Made by a program: the position numbers and the translations under genes
Source of the DNA: Treponema sp.
GTDB lineage: Bacteria > Spirochaetota > Spirochaetia > Treponematales > Breznakiellaceae
Length of the DNA: 14,213 bases
Assembly (NCBI GenBank): GCA_031279925.1
Contig: JAITHQ010000074.1
Coordinates: 1 to 14,213, forward strand
Direction of reading: 5' to 3'
Notes under the pieces: generated by a model
Told to the model about the DNA's origin: nothing
The model's input: only the letters and a program-made list of their open reading frames with translations
Databases searched by the model: none
Shown: piece after piece, positions 1 through 7,188 of the stretch
Numbering within the stretch: position 1 is the first letter of the stretch
Layout of the letters: each line of letters opens with the position of its first letter

Positions 1-569
1 ATGGAACCGGAATACACCGGGCCGTTGAGATACACGATCCGCGCACCCTGGGGCAGTTCCTGAGCGGCCCGCTCTGCGGACATGAGGCCCAAGTCATAAT
101 CGTTACACAAAAAACAGGAGAAAAGAGTGTTCTCCCCTCCCTCCTCCTCGTAGGAGTAGCCGATGACCGGTATGCCCTTTCCTTTAAGCAAGGTAACCTG
201 GGTGGTTTCATCAGCCTCCGGCCCTGGTCCCCCAATAACAACTTTATAATCGCCATTGGCAACAGTTTCCATTAGATTAAGGAGCTGTTCTGTTTTAGAC
301 TTCGCATCGAAAATATCCACCTGAATCTCAGGATCCATGGATTCAAAATACTTCTTCGTGTTGCTTGAAGTAATGTTATGCCACACATCGTCAAGTCCCC
401 TTACCAGAAAGGCCACTTTATACTTCCTAGATCCGCTGGCAGCAGAAGTTCCTCCTGCCGCTTCTTTCTTGCTGCAGCCGGTAAAAACCATTAGCAGCAG
501 CATTGTTGACAACAGTACTGCCGCCGCCATAAAAATAACTCTCCCGGTCTTTTCTTTCATCTTTCTCAT
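1..569 (-). CDS. Sugar-type ABC transporter substrate-binding lipoprotein (C-terminus beyond window)
   Basis: This should be the extracytoplasmic receptor of the importer encoded just upstream. About 189 codons are visible and the frame is open to the window edge. The protein starts with a basic, hydrophobic signal peptide ending in a lipobox (VFTGC, Cys near residue 32), so it is probably a lipoprotein. A Ser/Gly/Ala-rich linker follows, and then the KYKVAFLVRGLDDVWH type opening of a type-I periplasmic binding fold (Peripla_BP_4-like). The ATG at 569 is preceded by a strong GGAGGAA four bases away; a second in-frame ATG at 560 is worse spaced. It is the last visible gene of the operon, 86 bases after the permease. 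The ligand cannot be named: family membership suggests a sugar or sugar-like compound. Confidence 0.85.
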   Translation of the reverse strand, partial: MRKMKEKTGRVIFMAAAVLLSTMLLLMVFTGCSKKEAAGGTSAASGSRKYKVAFLVRGLDDVWHNITSSNTKKYFESMDPEIQVDIFDAKSKTEQLLNLMETVANGDYKVVIGGPGPEADETTQVTLLKGKGIPVIGYSYEEEGGENTLFSCFLCNDYDLGLMSAERAAQELPQGARIVYLNGPVYSGS

Positions 570-601
570 CTTGTTCCTCCTGCAAAAAATAATTTATAAA
601 A

Positions 602-622
602 AACGTTTTTTACAAAAACGTT
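602..622 (-). promoter_or_regulatory. Perfect AT-rich stem-loop between permease and binding-protein genes
   Basis: AACGTTTTT and AAAAACGTT form a perfect 9-bp stem with a 3-base loop. On the minus strand it is followed by a T/A-rich stretch and then by the strong ribosome-binding site of the binding-protein gene. It could be a weak terminator/attenuator or an mRNA stability element that sets binding-protein level relative to the membrane components. The structure is visible; the role is inferred. Confidence 0.5.
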
Positions 623-655
623 CTGAAAAATGACTCATGGGACTCAGGTGTACTA

Positions 656-1636
656 CTACCGGGAGACACGGCGGCTTCTCGTCCAGGTATCTACGGCAAC
701 CGCAGTGATAATGATCGAGCCGGTGATAATCTCCTGTATGTAGGGATTCACTCCCAGGAGGTTCAGAATGTTACTGAACACACCCACCACAAACGCGCCG
801 ATGATAGCTCCCCAGGCGGAACCGGAACCGCCGGCGAAGCCGACGCCGCCGATAACCGCTGCGGCGATACCTTCGCCTTCAAAACCGACGGCCCCTGTGG
901 GGATGCCGGAGTTCGTCCGGGAGGCGAAAACGATCCCCGCGCATCCGGCAAATACTCCGGCCAGCAAAAAGGCAAACAGGGTGTACTTGGAAAGGTTGAT
1001 GCCCGATGCCCTGGCGGCTTCCCGGTTACCGCCTATGGCATAGAAATTGCGGCCCAGCCTGGTCCAGTCCATGATTATGTACAGAATTATCCCCAGAAGG
1101 AGCATGATGATAATGGGAAGCGGAATGGGTCCCACATAGCCCTGACCCAGAATTCTAAAATTCGATCCCGCAGGCAGGGAGATAACCATGCCGCCGGTAA
1201 TAAGATACACCATGCCCCGGTACGCTTTTTGGGTCGCCAGGGTAACGATGAAGGATGGCAGCTTGCAGAAAACAGTGATAATACCGTTAACGAGGCTGAC
1301 CAGCATCCCAATCAAAATGGCGAATATAAAGGCGATGAAAAGGTTGTTCCCCGATGCGAAGTACATCTGAATCGATATGCAGCCGGTGAGGGCCACGATG
1401 GAACCTGCCGAAAGGTCGAGGTTCCCCGAAATGAGCAATACCGATTCCGCAAAAGCTATCATGGCGTAGATACTGATCTGCCGCAGAATGTTGAGCATAT
1501 TTGACGCGGTAAAAAACCGGTCTGTCAGAAACGAACAGATGATCACCAGTACCAGCGTGATAAAATAGATGCTGTACTTGGCGATGAATTCAACCGGATG
1601 GAACTGTGTTGATTTTCCCCGTATGTTAAGAACCAT
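656..1636 (-). CDS. ABC transporter permease, RbsC-like (BPD_transp_2 family)
   Basis: This is the integral membrane channel subunit of a CUT2-type importer. The 326 residues are of normal family length and strongly hydrophobic, with roughly eight to ten membrane segments. Typical landmarks are a NLDLSAGSIVAL stretch (LSVG-type motif), a GGNREAARASGIN loop (the cytoplasmic EAA-like contact with the ATPase), and the C-terminal IAAAVIGGVGFAGGSGSAWG signature followed by NLLGVNPYIQ, as in RbsC and MglC relatives. The ATG at 1636 follows the TAA of the ATPase gene with no base between, implying translational coupling in one mRNA. Nothing suggests decay. The solute is unknown. Confidence 0.93.
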   Translation of the reverse strand: MVLNIRGKSTQFHPVEFIAKYSIYFITLVLVIICSFLTDRFFTASNMLNILRQISIYAMIAFAESVLLISGNLDLSAGSIVALTGCISIQMYFASGNNLFIAFIFAILIGMLVSLVNGIITVFCKLPSFIVTLATQKAYRGMVYLITGGMVISLPAGSNFRILGQGYVGPIPLPIIIMLLLGIILYIIMDWTRLGRNFYAIGGNREAARASGINLSKYTLFAFLLAGVFAGCAGIVFASRTNSGIPTGAVGFEGEGIAAAVIGGVGFAGGSGSAWGAIIGAFVVGVFSNILNLLGVNPYIQEIITGSIIITAVAVDTWTRSRRVSR

Positions 1637-3136
1637 TTATTTTCCCCCTGTGGCAAGATTCATAATGTTTACCTGAGAAATTGCATCTCTGGAAAGTTCC
1701 CCCGCGATTCTGCCCTCCGCGACAACATACACCCGGTGGCTCATGCCGATAAGTTCCGGCAGTTCCGAAGAGATCATGATGATCGCGACACCGCTTTCCG
1801 CCATATCCCTCATCAGTTCGTATATTTCGTGTTTTGCCCCGACATCAATGCCCCTGGTGGGTTCGTCGAGGATCAATATTTTGGGCCGGCTCATCATCCA
1901 CTTGGCGAGTACCAGTTTCTGCTGATTGCCTCCTGACAGGGTGTAGGCTGCGGTATTAAGACCGATAGCCTTGATACGCATTTTATCAAAATACTTTTGC
2001 GCTTCGGCCTTCTCCCGTTTTTTATCGATAAAGATAAACTTGAGGAATTGCCGCAGGTTCGGCAGGGTAATGTTTTCCTTTACGCTGGCTCCCATAACCA
2101 CGCCGAACTTGCGGCGATCTTCGGTGGCCAGAGTGATCCCCGCGTTTATGCCGCTCTGTGTGCCGCTTATCTGTACCTGCTTCCCCTCCACAAAGACATC
2201 GCCCTTGTCCCGAGGATCAAGGCCTGAGACGGCTTGCACAATCTCCGTGCGGCCCGCGCCCACCAAACCCGCGATGCCCAGAATTTCGCCTTTGTAGAGC
2301 TTGAAGTCTACGTTCTCAAAAGTATTCCTCCGGGAAAGCCCCTTCACCTCCAGGGCGATCTCCTGTTGGGGCGGCTTTACCGGCGGGTACACTGAGCTTA
2401 CATCCCGGCCTACCATGGCCCTGATGATATTGTCCCAGTCGAATTCGGCAACAGGCCCGGTACGGATGGTTTTGCCATCCCGCATAACGGTGATAAAGTC
2501 GCTGAGTTCAAATATCTCATCCATTTTGTGGGAAATGTACAGAATCGTGCGGCCTTCGTCCCGCATATATTTGATCTTCTCGAAGAGGCGCTCTGTCTCG
2601 TGCTGGGTGAGGGACGAAGTTGGCTCATCCATGATAATGATGGATGCTTCTTCCGAAGCAGCCTTGATTATCTCCAGTAGTTGAATATCCGAGATCGGTA
2701 TCTCGAACATCATCTTATAGGGAGAAAATTTAAGCCCCTCCTGGTTAAGCCGCCGCTTGGCCTCGGCGTAAATATATTTCCAGTCGATAAGGCCGTTCCT
2801 GCCACAGGGATGTTTTCCGATAAAAAAATTCTCTCCCACGGTGAGGTTGGGGACATAGACCAGTTCCTGAAATATCATGGCAATTCCCAGCCTCTTTGCC
2901 ACTTTGGGCGAGCTTATCTCGATCCTGCTGCCATCCACCAATATTTCACCCTGGTTGGCCATCTCCATACCATTGATGACCTTCATAAGGGTAGATTTTC
3001 CAGCGCCGTTTTCCCCGATGATCGAGTGGACCGTTCCTTTTTTCACATCAAAATTTACGTCGTCCAAGGCTTTGACACCGGGGAACGATTTGGAAATGTG
3101 ACGCAATTGCAGGGCATAGTCAGTTTCCACCGCCAT
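1637..3136 (-). CDS. Sugar ABC transporter ATPase with two nucleotide-binding domains, RbsA/MglA-like
   Basis: The cytoplasmic energising subunit, 499 aa, with the tandem NBD layout of CUT2 importers. Domain 1 has Walker A GENGAGKST at 41-49, a Q-loop Gln near 90, Walker B SIIIMDEPTSSL at about 165-176 and a switch His near 203. Its signature region (ISDIQLLEII) is degenerate compared with the usual LSxGQ. Domain 2 has the degenerate Walker A GLVGAGRTE near 290, typical of this family, the signature LSGGNQQK at 400-407 and Walker B ILILDEPTRGID at 420-431. The ATG at 3136 is preceded by GAGAGG. It is the first gene of the transport operon, 157 bases downstream of the regulator gene. Family known; substrate unknown. 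Confidence 0.95.
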   Translation of the reverse strand: MAVETDYALQLRHISKSFPGVKALDDVNFDVKKGTVHSIIGENGAGKSTLMKVINGMEMANQGEILVDGSRIEISSPKVAKRLGIAMIFQELVYVPNLTVGENFFIGKHPCGRNGLIDWKYIYAEAKRRLNQEGLKFSPYKMMFEIPISDIQLLEIIKAASEEASIIIMDEPTSSLTQHETERLFEKIKYMRDEGRTILYISHKMDEIFELSDFITVMRDGKTIRTGPVAEFDWDNIIRAMVGRDVSSVYPPVKPPQQEIALEVKGLSRRNTFENVDFKLYKGEILGIAGLVGAGRTEIVQAVSGLDPRDKGDVFVEGKQVQISGTQSGINAGITLATEDRRKFGVVMGASVKENITLPNLRQFLKFIFIDKKREKAEAQKYFDKMRIKAIGLNTAAYTLSGGNQQKLVLAKWMMSRPKILILDEPTRGIDVGAKHEIYELMRDMAESGVAIIMISSELPELIGMSHRVYVVAEGRIAGELSRDAISQVNIMNLATGGK

Positions 3137-3196
3137 AGTACCTCTCGTAAAAAATCCCTGCCCCCTTTTTAGGAGGGCTTTTATACTTTATGGGAC

Positions 3197-3226
3197 ATTC
3201 TAAACACGGTTATATAGAGGAGACAA
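3197..3226 (-). promoter_or_regulatory. Candidate sigma-70-type promoter of the transport operon
   Basis: On the minus strand, TTGTCT (3221-3226), an 18-base spacer and TAGAAT (3197-3202) resemble -35 and -10 elements (4/6 and 5/6 matches). The -35 abuts the inverted repeat at 3227-3272, as expected for an activator site. The start point would lie about 55 bases before the ATG at 3136. Confidence 0.4.
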
Positions 3227-3272
3227 TGTTCAATCGTACAAAAATAGTGGTAATTTTTTGTACAATTGAACA
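3227..3272. promoter_or_regulatory. 18-bp inverted repeat, probable operator of the adjacent PucR/CdaR-like regulator
   Basis: The arms at 3227-3244 and 3255-3272 (core GTTCAAT[C/T]GTACAAAAA) are complementary except for one pair, with a 10-base centre. It lies between the regulator gene and the transporter genes, directly upstream of a candidate -35. One arm recurs upstream of the regulator (4690-4701). A transcript of the minus strand could fold it with a G-U pair at the mismatch, but there is no T-run afterwards, so an operator is preferred over a terminator. Confidence 0.6.
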
Positions 3273-3293
3273 AATTTATATCTGGATTCGCCG

Positions 3294-4553
3294 TCAAACA
3301 CGTTCCGGAAAGATCACCAAACTCCGGGGCACATCATATTCTTCATAAAACGAGTCCCTCTCAAGGTAATACAAAATGAAAATAGAGAGCTTGAATAAAA
3401 AAACAAGATTATCGTCCTTAAGGGAATAACCGCTTATTTCTTCTATCTTGTTTATCCGGTAATGTATGGTGTTTTTATGGACCCGCAAAATACTGGCTGT
3501 CTGCTGTATGTCACAGCCTGAAAAAACAAATACGGTCAAATTGCTGAACAGTTTAGTATGATACAGGGCGTCATAGTTCAGCAGTTTAAAAATCGCCGGA
3601 TGTACAAAGCTCATCATAATCTTGTTCTGATTAATAATATCAAAAATATGAAACAGGGGAAAATACCGGTAAACATGGCCCTGGGGAGCAAAGAAAACGC
3701 TGGTCCGCAGGGCGCTTTGGGCTTGATCGTAGGCGTTATGAATGTCTTCAAGCCGCATAAAAGGATTGGACACGCCGCAACGGATATAATATTTGGTAAA
3801 AAAAGGTTCATATTTTTCCCAATCAATTTCTTCGAGTTTATAGCATTGGAACAGCATAACTATCCTGTCCTGATACATCACCATACGCCCTTCCCGTATG
3901 GTCAGAAAAAATATATTCAGGATGCTGGGCGGCATCTGGTGTATGTTCTTTTCGGGCATACTTTCCGCAACAGAGAGAACGTAGTGTTTGGCAGAATCCG
4001 GCTGGAAAAGATTTCGGGCGATTATTTCAGCGGAGATATAGCGCTTGTTCAAAAGTGACGCCAGGGCCATTTCCGCATCGGGGTTCCGCACAAATTCCAA
4101 ATTGTTGTCATGGATTATCTTAAAGGCAAATATTTTCCCTAGTTCTTTTATATAGGAAAAATCGGAATCCCTGAAATCCTGGTAATACTCCACAAGCATA
4201 ATGTGTCCAAGGATTTTATTTCCCCACCAAATATACTGGCCTATTGTCCGGCGATCATGCACTTTATCGCTCATCAGCATAGGCTCTTTGGTGGCTCCCA
4301 TTTTACCTAAATCGTTTTGTTCCTGAGCCAAACAGAGTACTTCATAATGTTTACGGGCATCTGGGGAAGTTACCAAATTCCAAATTTTGTCTTTTATACC
4401 AGATTCTTTCGAATGAGCGATTATCTCCAGGTTGTGATCAGAGATATGGATGGGGTTTCCGAGGTATTCACGGGCAATATCGACCAGCCGCCGCGCGGGA
4501 GCATCCTCTATCAGCGCGTCAAAAAGGCATAGCAGGGATGAACCATAATCCAT
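3294..4553 (-). CDS. PucR/CdaR-like transcriptional regulator
   Basis: A 419-aa likely regulator of the transporter operon. The C-terminus carries a PucR-type helix-turn-helix (HTH_30), DIQQTASILRVHKNTIHYRINKI, at about 348-370. The Q-T-A-x-x-L-x-V-H-x-N-T-x-x-Y-R pattern is diagnostic for the PucR/CdaR group. The N-terminal half (about 20-160) looks like a GAF/PAS-like sensory region (YLGNPIHISDHNLEIIAHS), and the middle resembles the GGDEF-related spacer seen in this family. Start ATG at 4553 with a weak GGGAGAG upstream. It is co-oriented with the importer genes it precedes. Members typically activate catabolic or transport genes in response to a metabolite; the effector here is unknown. 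The gene is visibly more AT-rich than those at the right end of the window. Confidence 0.85.
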   Translation of the reverse strand: MDYGSSLLCLFDALIEDAPARRLVDIAREYLGNPIHISDHNLEIIAHSKESGIKDKIWNLVTSPDARKHYEVLCLAQEQNDLGKMGATKEPMLMSDKVHDRRTIGQYIWWGNKILGHIMLVEYYQDFRDSDFSYIKELGKIFAFKIIHDNNLEFVRNPDAEMALASLLNKRYISAEIIARNLFQPDSAKHYVLSVAESMPEKNIHQMPPSILNIFFLTIREGRMVMYQDRIVMLFQCYKLEEIDWEKYEPFFTKYYIRCGVSNPFMRLEDIHNAYDQAQSALRTSVFFAPQGHVYRYFPLFHIFDIINQNKIMMSFVHPAIFKLLNYDALYHTKLFSNLTVFVFSGCDIQQTASILRVHKNTIHYRINKIEEISGYSLKDDNLVFLFKLSIFILYYLERDSFYEEYDVPRSLVIFPERV

Positions 4554-4594
4554 AACAGTACTCTCCCTATCCCTAGCTGTAAATATCCTTCCTC

Positions 4595-4638
4595 ATACTG
4601 ATTGTTTTGCAAGGCATCTTTTATAAGATAATCAGTAT
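4595..4638 (-). promoter_or_regulatory. Branched stem-loop in the leader of the regulator gene
   Basis: A perfect 9-bp outer stem (ATACTGATT at 4595-4603 with AATCAGTAT at 4630-4638) encloses a second hairpin, ATCTT-TTAT-AAGAT, at 4616-4629. It ends about 40 bases upstream of the regulator ATG and just before the weak ribosome-binding site, so it could affect translation. No known riboswitch class is recognised. Confidence 0.35.
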
Positions 4639-4689
4639 ACTTGACCGGGAAGACAAAATCAGCGTGTTTTGCCTTATCACGGCTGCTTT

Positions 4690-4701
4690 TACGATTGAAC
4701 A
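4690..4701. promoter_or_regulatory. Isolated copy of the operator half-site upstream of the regulator
   Basis: TACGATTGAACA is identical over 12 bases to the reverse complement of the left arm of the palindrome at 3227-3272, and differs by one base from the right arm. It lies about 137 bases upstream of the regulator ATG and downstream of the candidate promoter at 4807-4836, a position suited to autorepression. No inverted partner is nearby. Confidence 0.45.
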
Positions 4702-4806
4702 ATACTGCCTGTGGCGGCTGTTTATGAAACGGCATTTTGAGCGTATTGCGTATAACAAGGTAAAAAATATTTTCCCGCAGCGTTTGGCATAAGTTTCACG
4801 GTAGTT

Positions 4807-4836
4807 ATCATATCATTCTACCGGCAAAACAGTCAA
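4807..4836 (-). promoter_or_regulatory. Strong candidate promoter for the regulator gene
   Basis: On the minus strand TTGACT (4831-4836), 18 bases, then TATGAT (4807-4812) with an upstream TG (TGATATGAT, extended -10). The start point would be near 4800, giving a leader of about 245 bases before the regulator ATG. The 332-base gap 4554-4885 therefore holds this promoter, a leader hairpin, an operator half-site and no convincing gene. Confidence 0.55.
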
Positions 4837-4885
4837 GCCAAAAATATACTGCAAACCGGCTTTCAGCGATTTCCCGAACGCAAAA

Positions 4886-5221
4886 TTACTTGTCTTTCAG
4901 CAGCTCCCAGATTTTTCCCGAAACGGTAAACTGGTTTTCTTTGGTGCGGATTATGGCAATGCCTTCGTCTTTGGCCGCTTCCAGCATGTCATCGGGCAGG
5001 GGGCGGGAGTTGCAGATAACTATTACCGAAATGTTTACCAGGGTGGCGACGGCAACGGTGTTCTTGTGCGCCTGAATGGTAATCAACGCGCCGCCGTCCT
5101 TGGCGTTTGCCATTACATCGGAAAGCAGGTCCGAGGTATAGGCGCCGGTAAGGGCGGCGTCTTCAAAATCATCCTGGCAGATTTCCGCTCCCAGGGCGGC
5201 GGCTGTTTCCCGAATAGTCAT
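4886..5221 (-). CDS. DRTGG-like domain protein
   Basis: A 111-aa single-domain protein, residues MTIRETAAALGAEI through GKIWELLKDK. The pattern (N-terminal helix, AYTSDLLSDVMANAKDGGALITIQAH, then VIVICNSRPLPDDMLEAAKDEGIAIIRTKEN) matches stand-alone DRTGG-type small proteins. These recur beside HATPase/CBS proteins in clusters for electron-bifurcating [FeFe] hydrogenases of anaerobes. The biochemical role is not established; a regulatory or ligand-sensing role is inferred. The ATG is four bases after the stop of the CBS-HATPase gene, so translation is probably coupled, and it is the last gene of the operon. No hydrogenase subunit follows. Confidence 0.75.
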   Translation of the reverse strand: MTIRETAAALGAEICQDDFEDAALTGAYTSDLLSDVMANAKDGGALITIQAHKNTVAVATLVNISVIVICNSRPLPDDMLEAAKDEGIAIIRTKENQFTVSGKIWELLKDK

Positions 5222-5225
5222 ATCC

Positions 5226-6188
5226 CTATGCCTCGTTTTTTGATGAATTTACATACACCACCGAACGCACTGTTGTGCCAACGCCTACGGCGGAGTTAAT
5301 CGAAAATTCGTCGCTCACCCGCTTGGTGTTGGCAAGGCCCATGCCCGCGCCGAATCCCAGCGAGCGGACATATTCATCCGCAGTCGACCAGCCTTCCTGC
5401 AAGGCCAGATTTACATCGGCAATGCCCGGCCCGGTGTCGGCGGCAATAACGATCACCTTATCCGGCTGAATACTGCAATGGATGCTGCCGCCCTGCGAAT
5501 GGACAACCAGGTTTATTTCCAGCTCGTAACTGGCAATGGCAATGCGCCTTATGATTTTTGGATCGATGCTGCGCTGCTTAAGAGCTTTTTTTATTTCCGT
5601 TGAAGCCCGGCCTGCCAGTTCAAAATCGTAGCGGGGAACGGTGAATTCCATTTCGGAAAATGGTGATGAAACGCCGGTGTCGTTCTTTTGCAGTTTTTCA
5701 AGCCTTAGAACTTCCCGGTTCATCTCTACCAGCAGGGAACGAATTACATCGATTGAGCTTAAAATTCCTACCAGTTCCTGTTTTTTGTTCAGCACGGGAA
5801 AACGGCCATAGCGGTATTTGTTAAGATACGAAATGGCAAATGAAAGGGGCATATCGTCCTGCAGCACAATTACATTTTTGGTCATGCGATCTTCAACAGG
5901 GCAGTCGATAAAGCCCTTATCAAGCGCGGTAACAATATCGTCGATAGAGACCAGTCCTACCAGTTTTTGCCCGTCAACAATGGGAATGCCTGTTATGCGA
6001 TTCTCCCGCATTATTGCCTGAATATGGCGCATGGTCTGGTTTGTTTTGCCGGTGATAACCGCTGTGGCCATTACATCTTTTATTTTTAATTGATAGATAA
6101 GCTCCAGCACTACCGAAGGTGAATCTACAGTACTTATGGGAATGTTTTGCGCCGCCTGTCCTTCGGCAGCGGGAAGAGTTTCACTCAT
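5226..6188 (-). CDS. Tandem CBS domains fused to an RsbW-like HATPase
   Basis: A 320-aa predicted signalling protein. Two CBS motifs span about residues 34-92 (IKDVMATAVITGKTN...GIPIVDGQKLVGLVSIDDIV) and 98-152 (VEDRMTKNVIVLQ...GRFPVLNKKQELVGILSSIDVI); such pairs usually bind adenine nucleotides. The C-terminal 183-313 is a GHKL ATPase of the anti-sigma/serine-kinase type: N-box ASYELEINLVVHS, G1 box DTGPGI, G2 box GFGAGMGLAN. No histidine-phosphorylation domain is present. The frame stays open to 6296, but the ATG at 6188 is chosen because AGGAGG stands ten bases upstream and the product starts MSETLPAAEG. It overlaps the HAD gene stop by eight bases. An energy-charge sensor that phosphorylates or sequesters a partner is inferred; the adjacent DRTGG protein is a candidate partner. 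Confidence 0.87.
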   Translation of the reverse strand: MSETLPAAEGQAAQNIPISTVDSPSVVLELIYQLKIKDVMATAVITGKTNQTMRHIQAIMRENRITGIPIVDGQKLVGLVSIDDIVTALDKGFIDCPVEDRMTKNVIVLQDDMPLSFAISYLNKYRYGRFPVLNKKQELVGILSSIDVIRSLLVEMNREVLRLEKLQKNDTGVSSPFSEMEFTVPRYDFELAGRASTEIKKALKQRSIDPKIIRRIAIASYELEINLVVHSQGGSIHCSIQPDKVIVIAADTGPGIADVNLALQEGWSTADEYVRSLGFGAGMGLANTKRVSDEFSINSAVGVGTTVRSVVYVNSSKNEA

Positions 6189-7014
6189 TGCGGGGAGACC
6201 TCCTGCCCAGCATATACTGTTCGATAAAATCGGCAACGCCGTCATCGTCGTTGCTGCGCCCGGTAACCATAGCGGCGATACTTTTAATGCGTTCATCGCC
6301 GTTTACCATAGCAACGCCGGTTCCCGCCCAGCGGAGCATTGCCTCGTCGTTCATCGAGTCGCCGATTGCCAGGGATTCTTCCCGCTTAATGCCCAAAAAA
6401 CCCGCAATTTTTGCCAGGGCGCTGCCCTTGTCGGTACGCGCCGGCAGTATCTCCAAAAAATAGGGCTTGCTGGTAAACAGGGTAATATCATCGCCCAGGT
6501 AAGTGCGCAGCAGGCTTTCCAGAGGGGCCAGCAGTACCGGATCGCCGGGAATAAGCAATTTGTGGCAGCCGCCGCCTACCATGGATCGAAAATTTTCTAC
6601 TACCACCTGGCGCAGGCCGGTAAGTTTCTGATCGTAGCCGGTATACTCGTTACGGCGGGAAACATACATAACATCATCTTCATAAATCTGCACCGGAAAA
6701 CCTTCGGCATCGGCAAGATCAAAGGCAATAAGGGCAGTGCCCGCTTCGATTTTAATTTGAAAAACAATGTTGCCGGAATGGCTTTCCTGAATCATGGTGC
6801 CGTTGTTGCAAACCAGGTAGCCGGGCCGCCGGTGCATTCCCAGCAGTTTGGCATAATGCTCCATAGCGGCGGGTATACGCCCGGAGGCCAGTACCACTGT
6901 TACACCGCCGGCCTCTACCCGCTTGATGGCGTTACGGGTACGGTACGATATGGTCAAATCCGACCGGAGGAGCGTATCATCCAAGTCGAGGGCCAGCAAG
7001 CGGACAGGGTTCAT
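6181..7014 (-). CDS. Cof-type HAD-IIB phosphatase
   Basis: A 277-aa cytoplasmic hydrolase of the haloacid dehalogenase superfamily, normal length for the Cof/YidA subgroup. Motif I is LDLDDTL at 9-15 (nucleophile Asp10 and Asp12), motif II ASGR at 43-46, motif III Lys196 (TDKGSAL) and motif IV GDSMNDEAML at 218-227, with a C2-type cap in between. Substrates in this group are sugar phosphates, nucleotides or cofactor phosphates; none can be chosen here. The ATG at 7014 has no ribosome-binding site, and a promoter-like pair ends six bases upstream, suggesting a leaderless transcript. It is the first gene of the operon with the CBS-HATPase and DRTGG genes. Confidence 0.9.
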   Translation of the reverse strand: MNPVRLLALDLDDTLLRSDLTISYRTRNAIKRVEAGGVTVVLASGRIPAAMEHYAKLLGMHRRPGYLVCNNGTMIQESHSGNIVFQIKIEAGTALIAFDLADAEGFPVQIYEDDVMYVSRRNEYTGYDQKLTGLRQVVVENFRSMVGGGCHKLLIPGDPVLLAPLESLLRTYLGDDITLFTSKPYFLEILPARTDKGSALAKIAGFLGIKREESLAIGDSMNDEAMLRWAGTGVAMVNGDERIKSIAAMVTGRSNDDDGVADFIEQYMLGRRSPRNE

Positions 7015-7020
7015 CTTTAC

Positions 7021-7049
7021 AGAATAGCGCCGATTCGCCGTTAATTCAA
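7021..7049 (-). promoter_or_regulatory. Candidate promoter giving a leaderless HAD-operon mRNA
   Basis: On the minus strand TTGAAT (7044-7049), exactly 17 bases, TATTCT (7021-7026), then six bases and the ATG at 7014. The expected transcription start falls on the A of the ATG. The same arrangement occurs at rsmI and nfeD. Confidence 0.4.
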
Positions 7050-7090
7050 TAGGAAATTGAACCGGTTGGCGTTTTAGTAAATAGTGGTTA

Positions 7091-7188
7091 GAGCCTGTTC
7101 AAAATTCTACCTTGCAGGCTCAAAAAGAGCCCGAAAATCGGGATTTTTGCGGTCTATTGACAGCAAAATCCACAATTTGAACAGGCTC
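7091..7188. mobile_element. 98-bp MITE-like element with 13-bp terminal inverted repeats
   Basis: Termini GAGCCTGTTCAAA (7091-7103) and TTTGAACAGGCTC (7176-7188) are perfect inverted repeats, flanked on both sides by TTA as a possible 3-bp target duplication. The inside folds further: GGCTC-AAAAA-GAGCC (7117-7131), the overlapping CCCGA-AAA-TCGGG, and a GGATTTT/AAAATCC pair. It is too short to encode a transposase, so it must be mobilised in trans. The terminus and TNA-like target resemble IS5-group elements, which is an inference. It sits about 40 bases upstream of the HAD promoter. Confidence 0.65.

Noticed and set aside
2681..3172. Plus-strand 163-codon frame
   Set aside because: Antisense to the N-terminal half of the ABC ATPase; no domain seen.
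3163..3178. CCCCCTTTTTAGGAGGG as terminator of the regulator gene
   Set aside because: The stem is weak and lies within the leader of the ABC operon; no T-run follows the stem on the minus strand.
4511..4735. 74-codon minus-strand frame upstream of and overlapping the regulator gene
   Set aside because: No ribosome-binding site, overlaps the regulator start, no recognised family; kept only as a possible leader peptide within a finding.
6136..7044. Plus-strand 302-codon frame
   Set aside because: Antisense to the HAD gene, which has all four family motifs.
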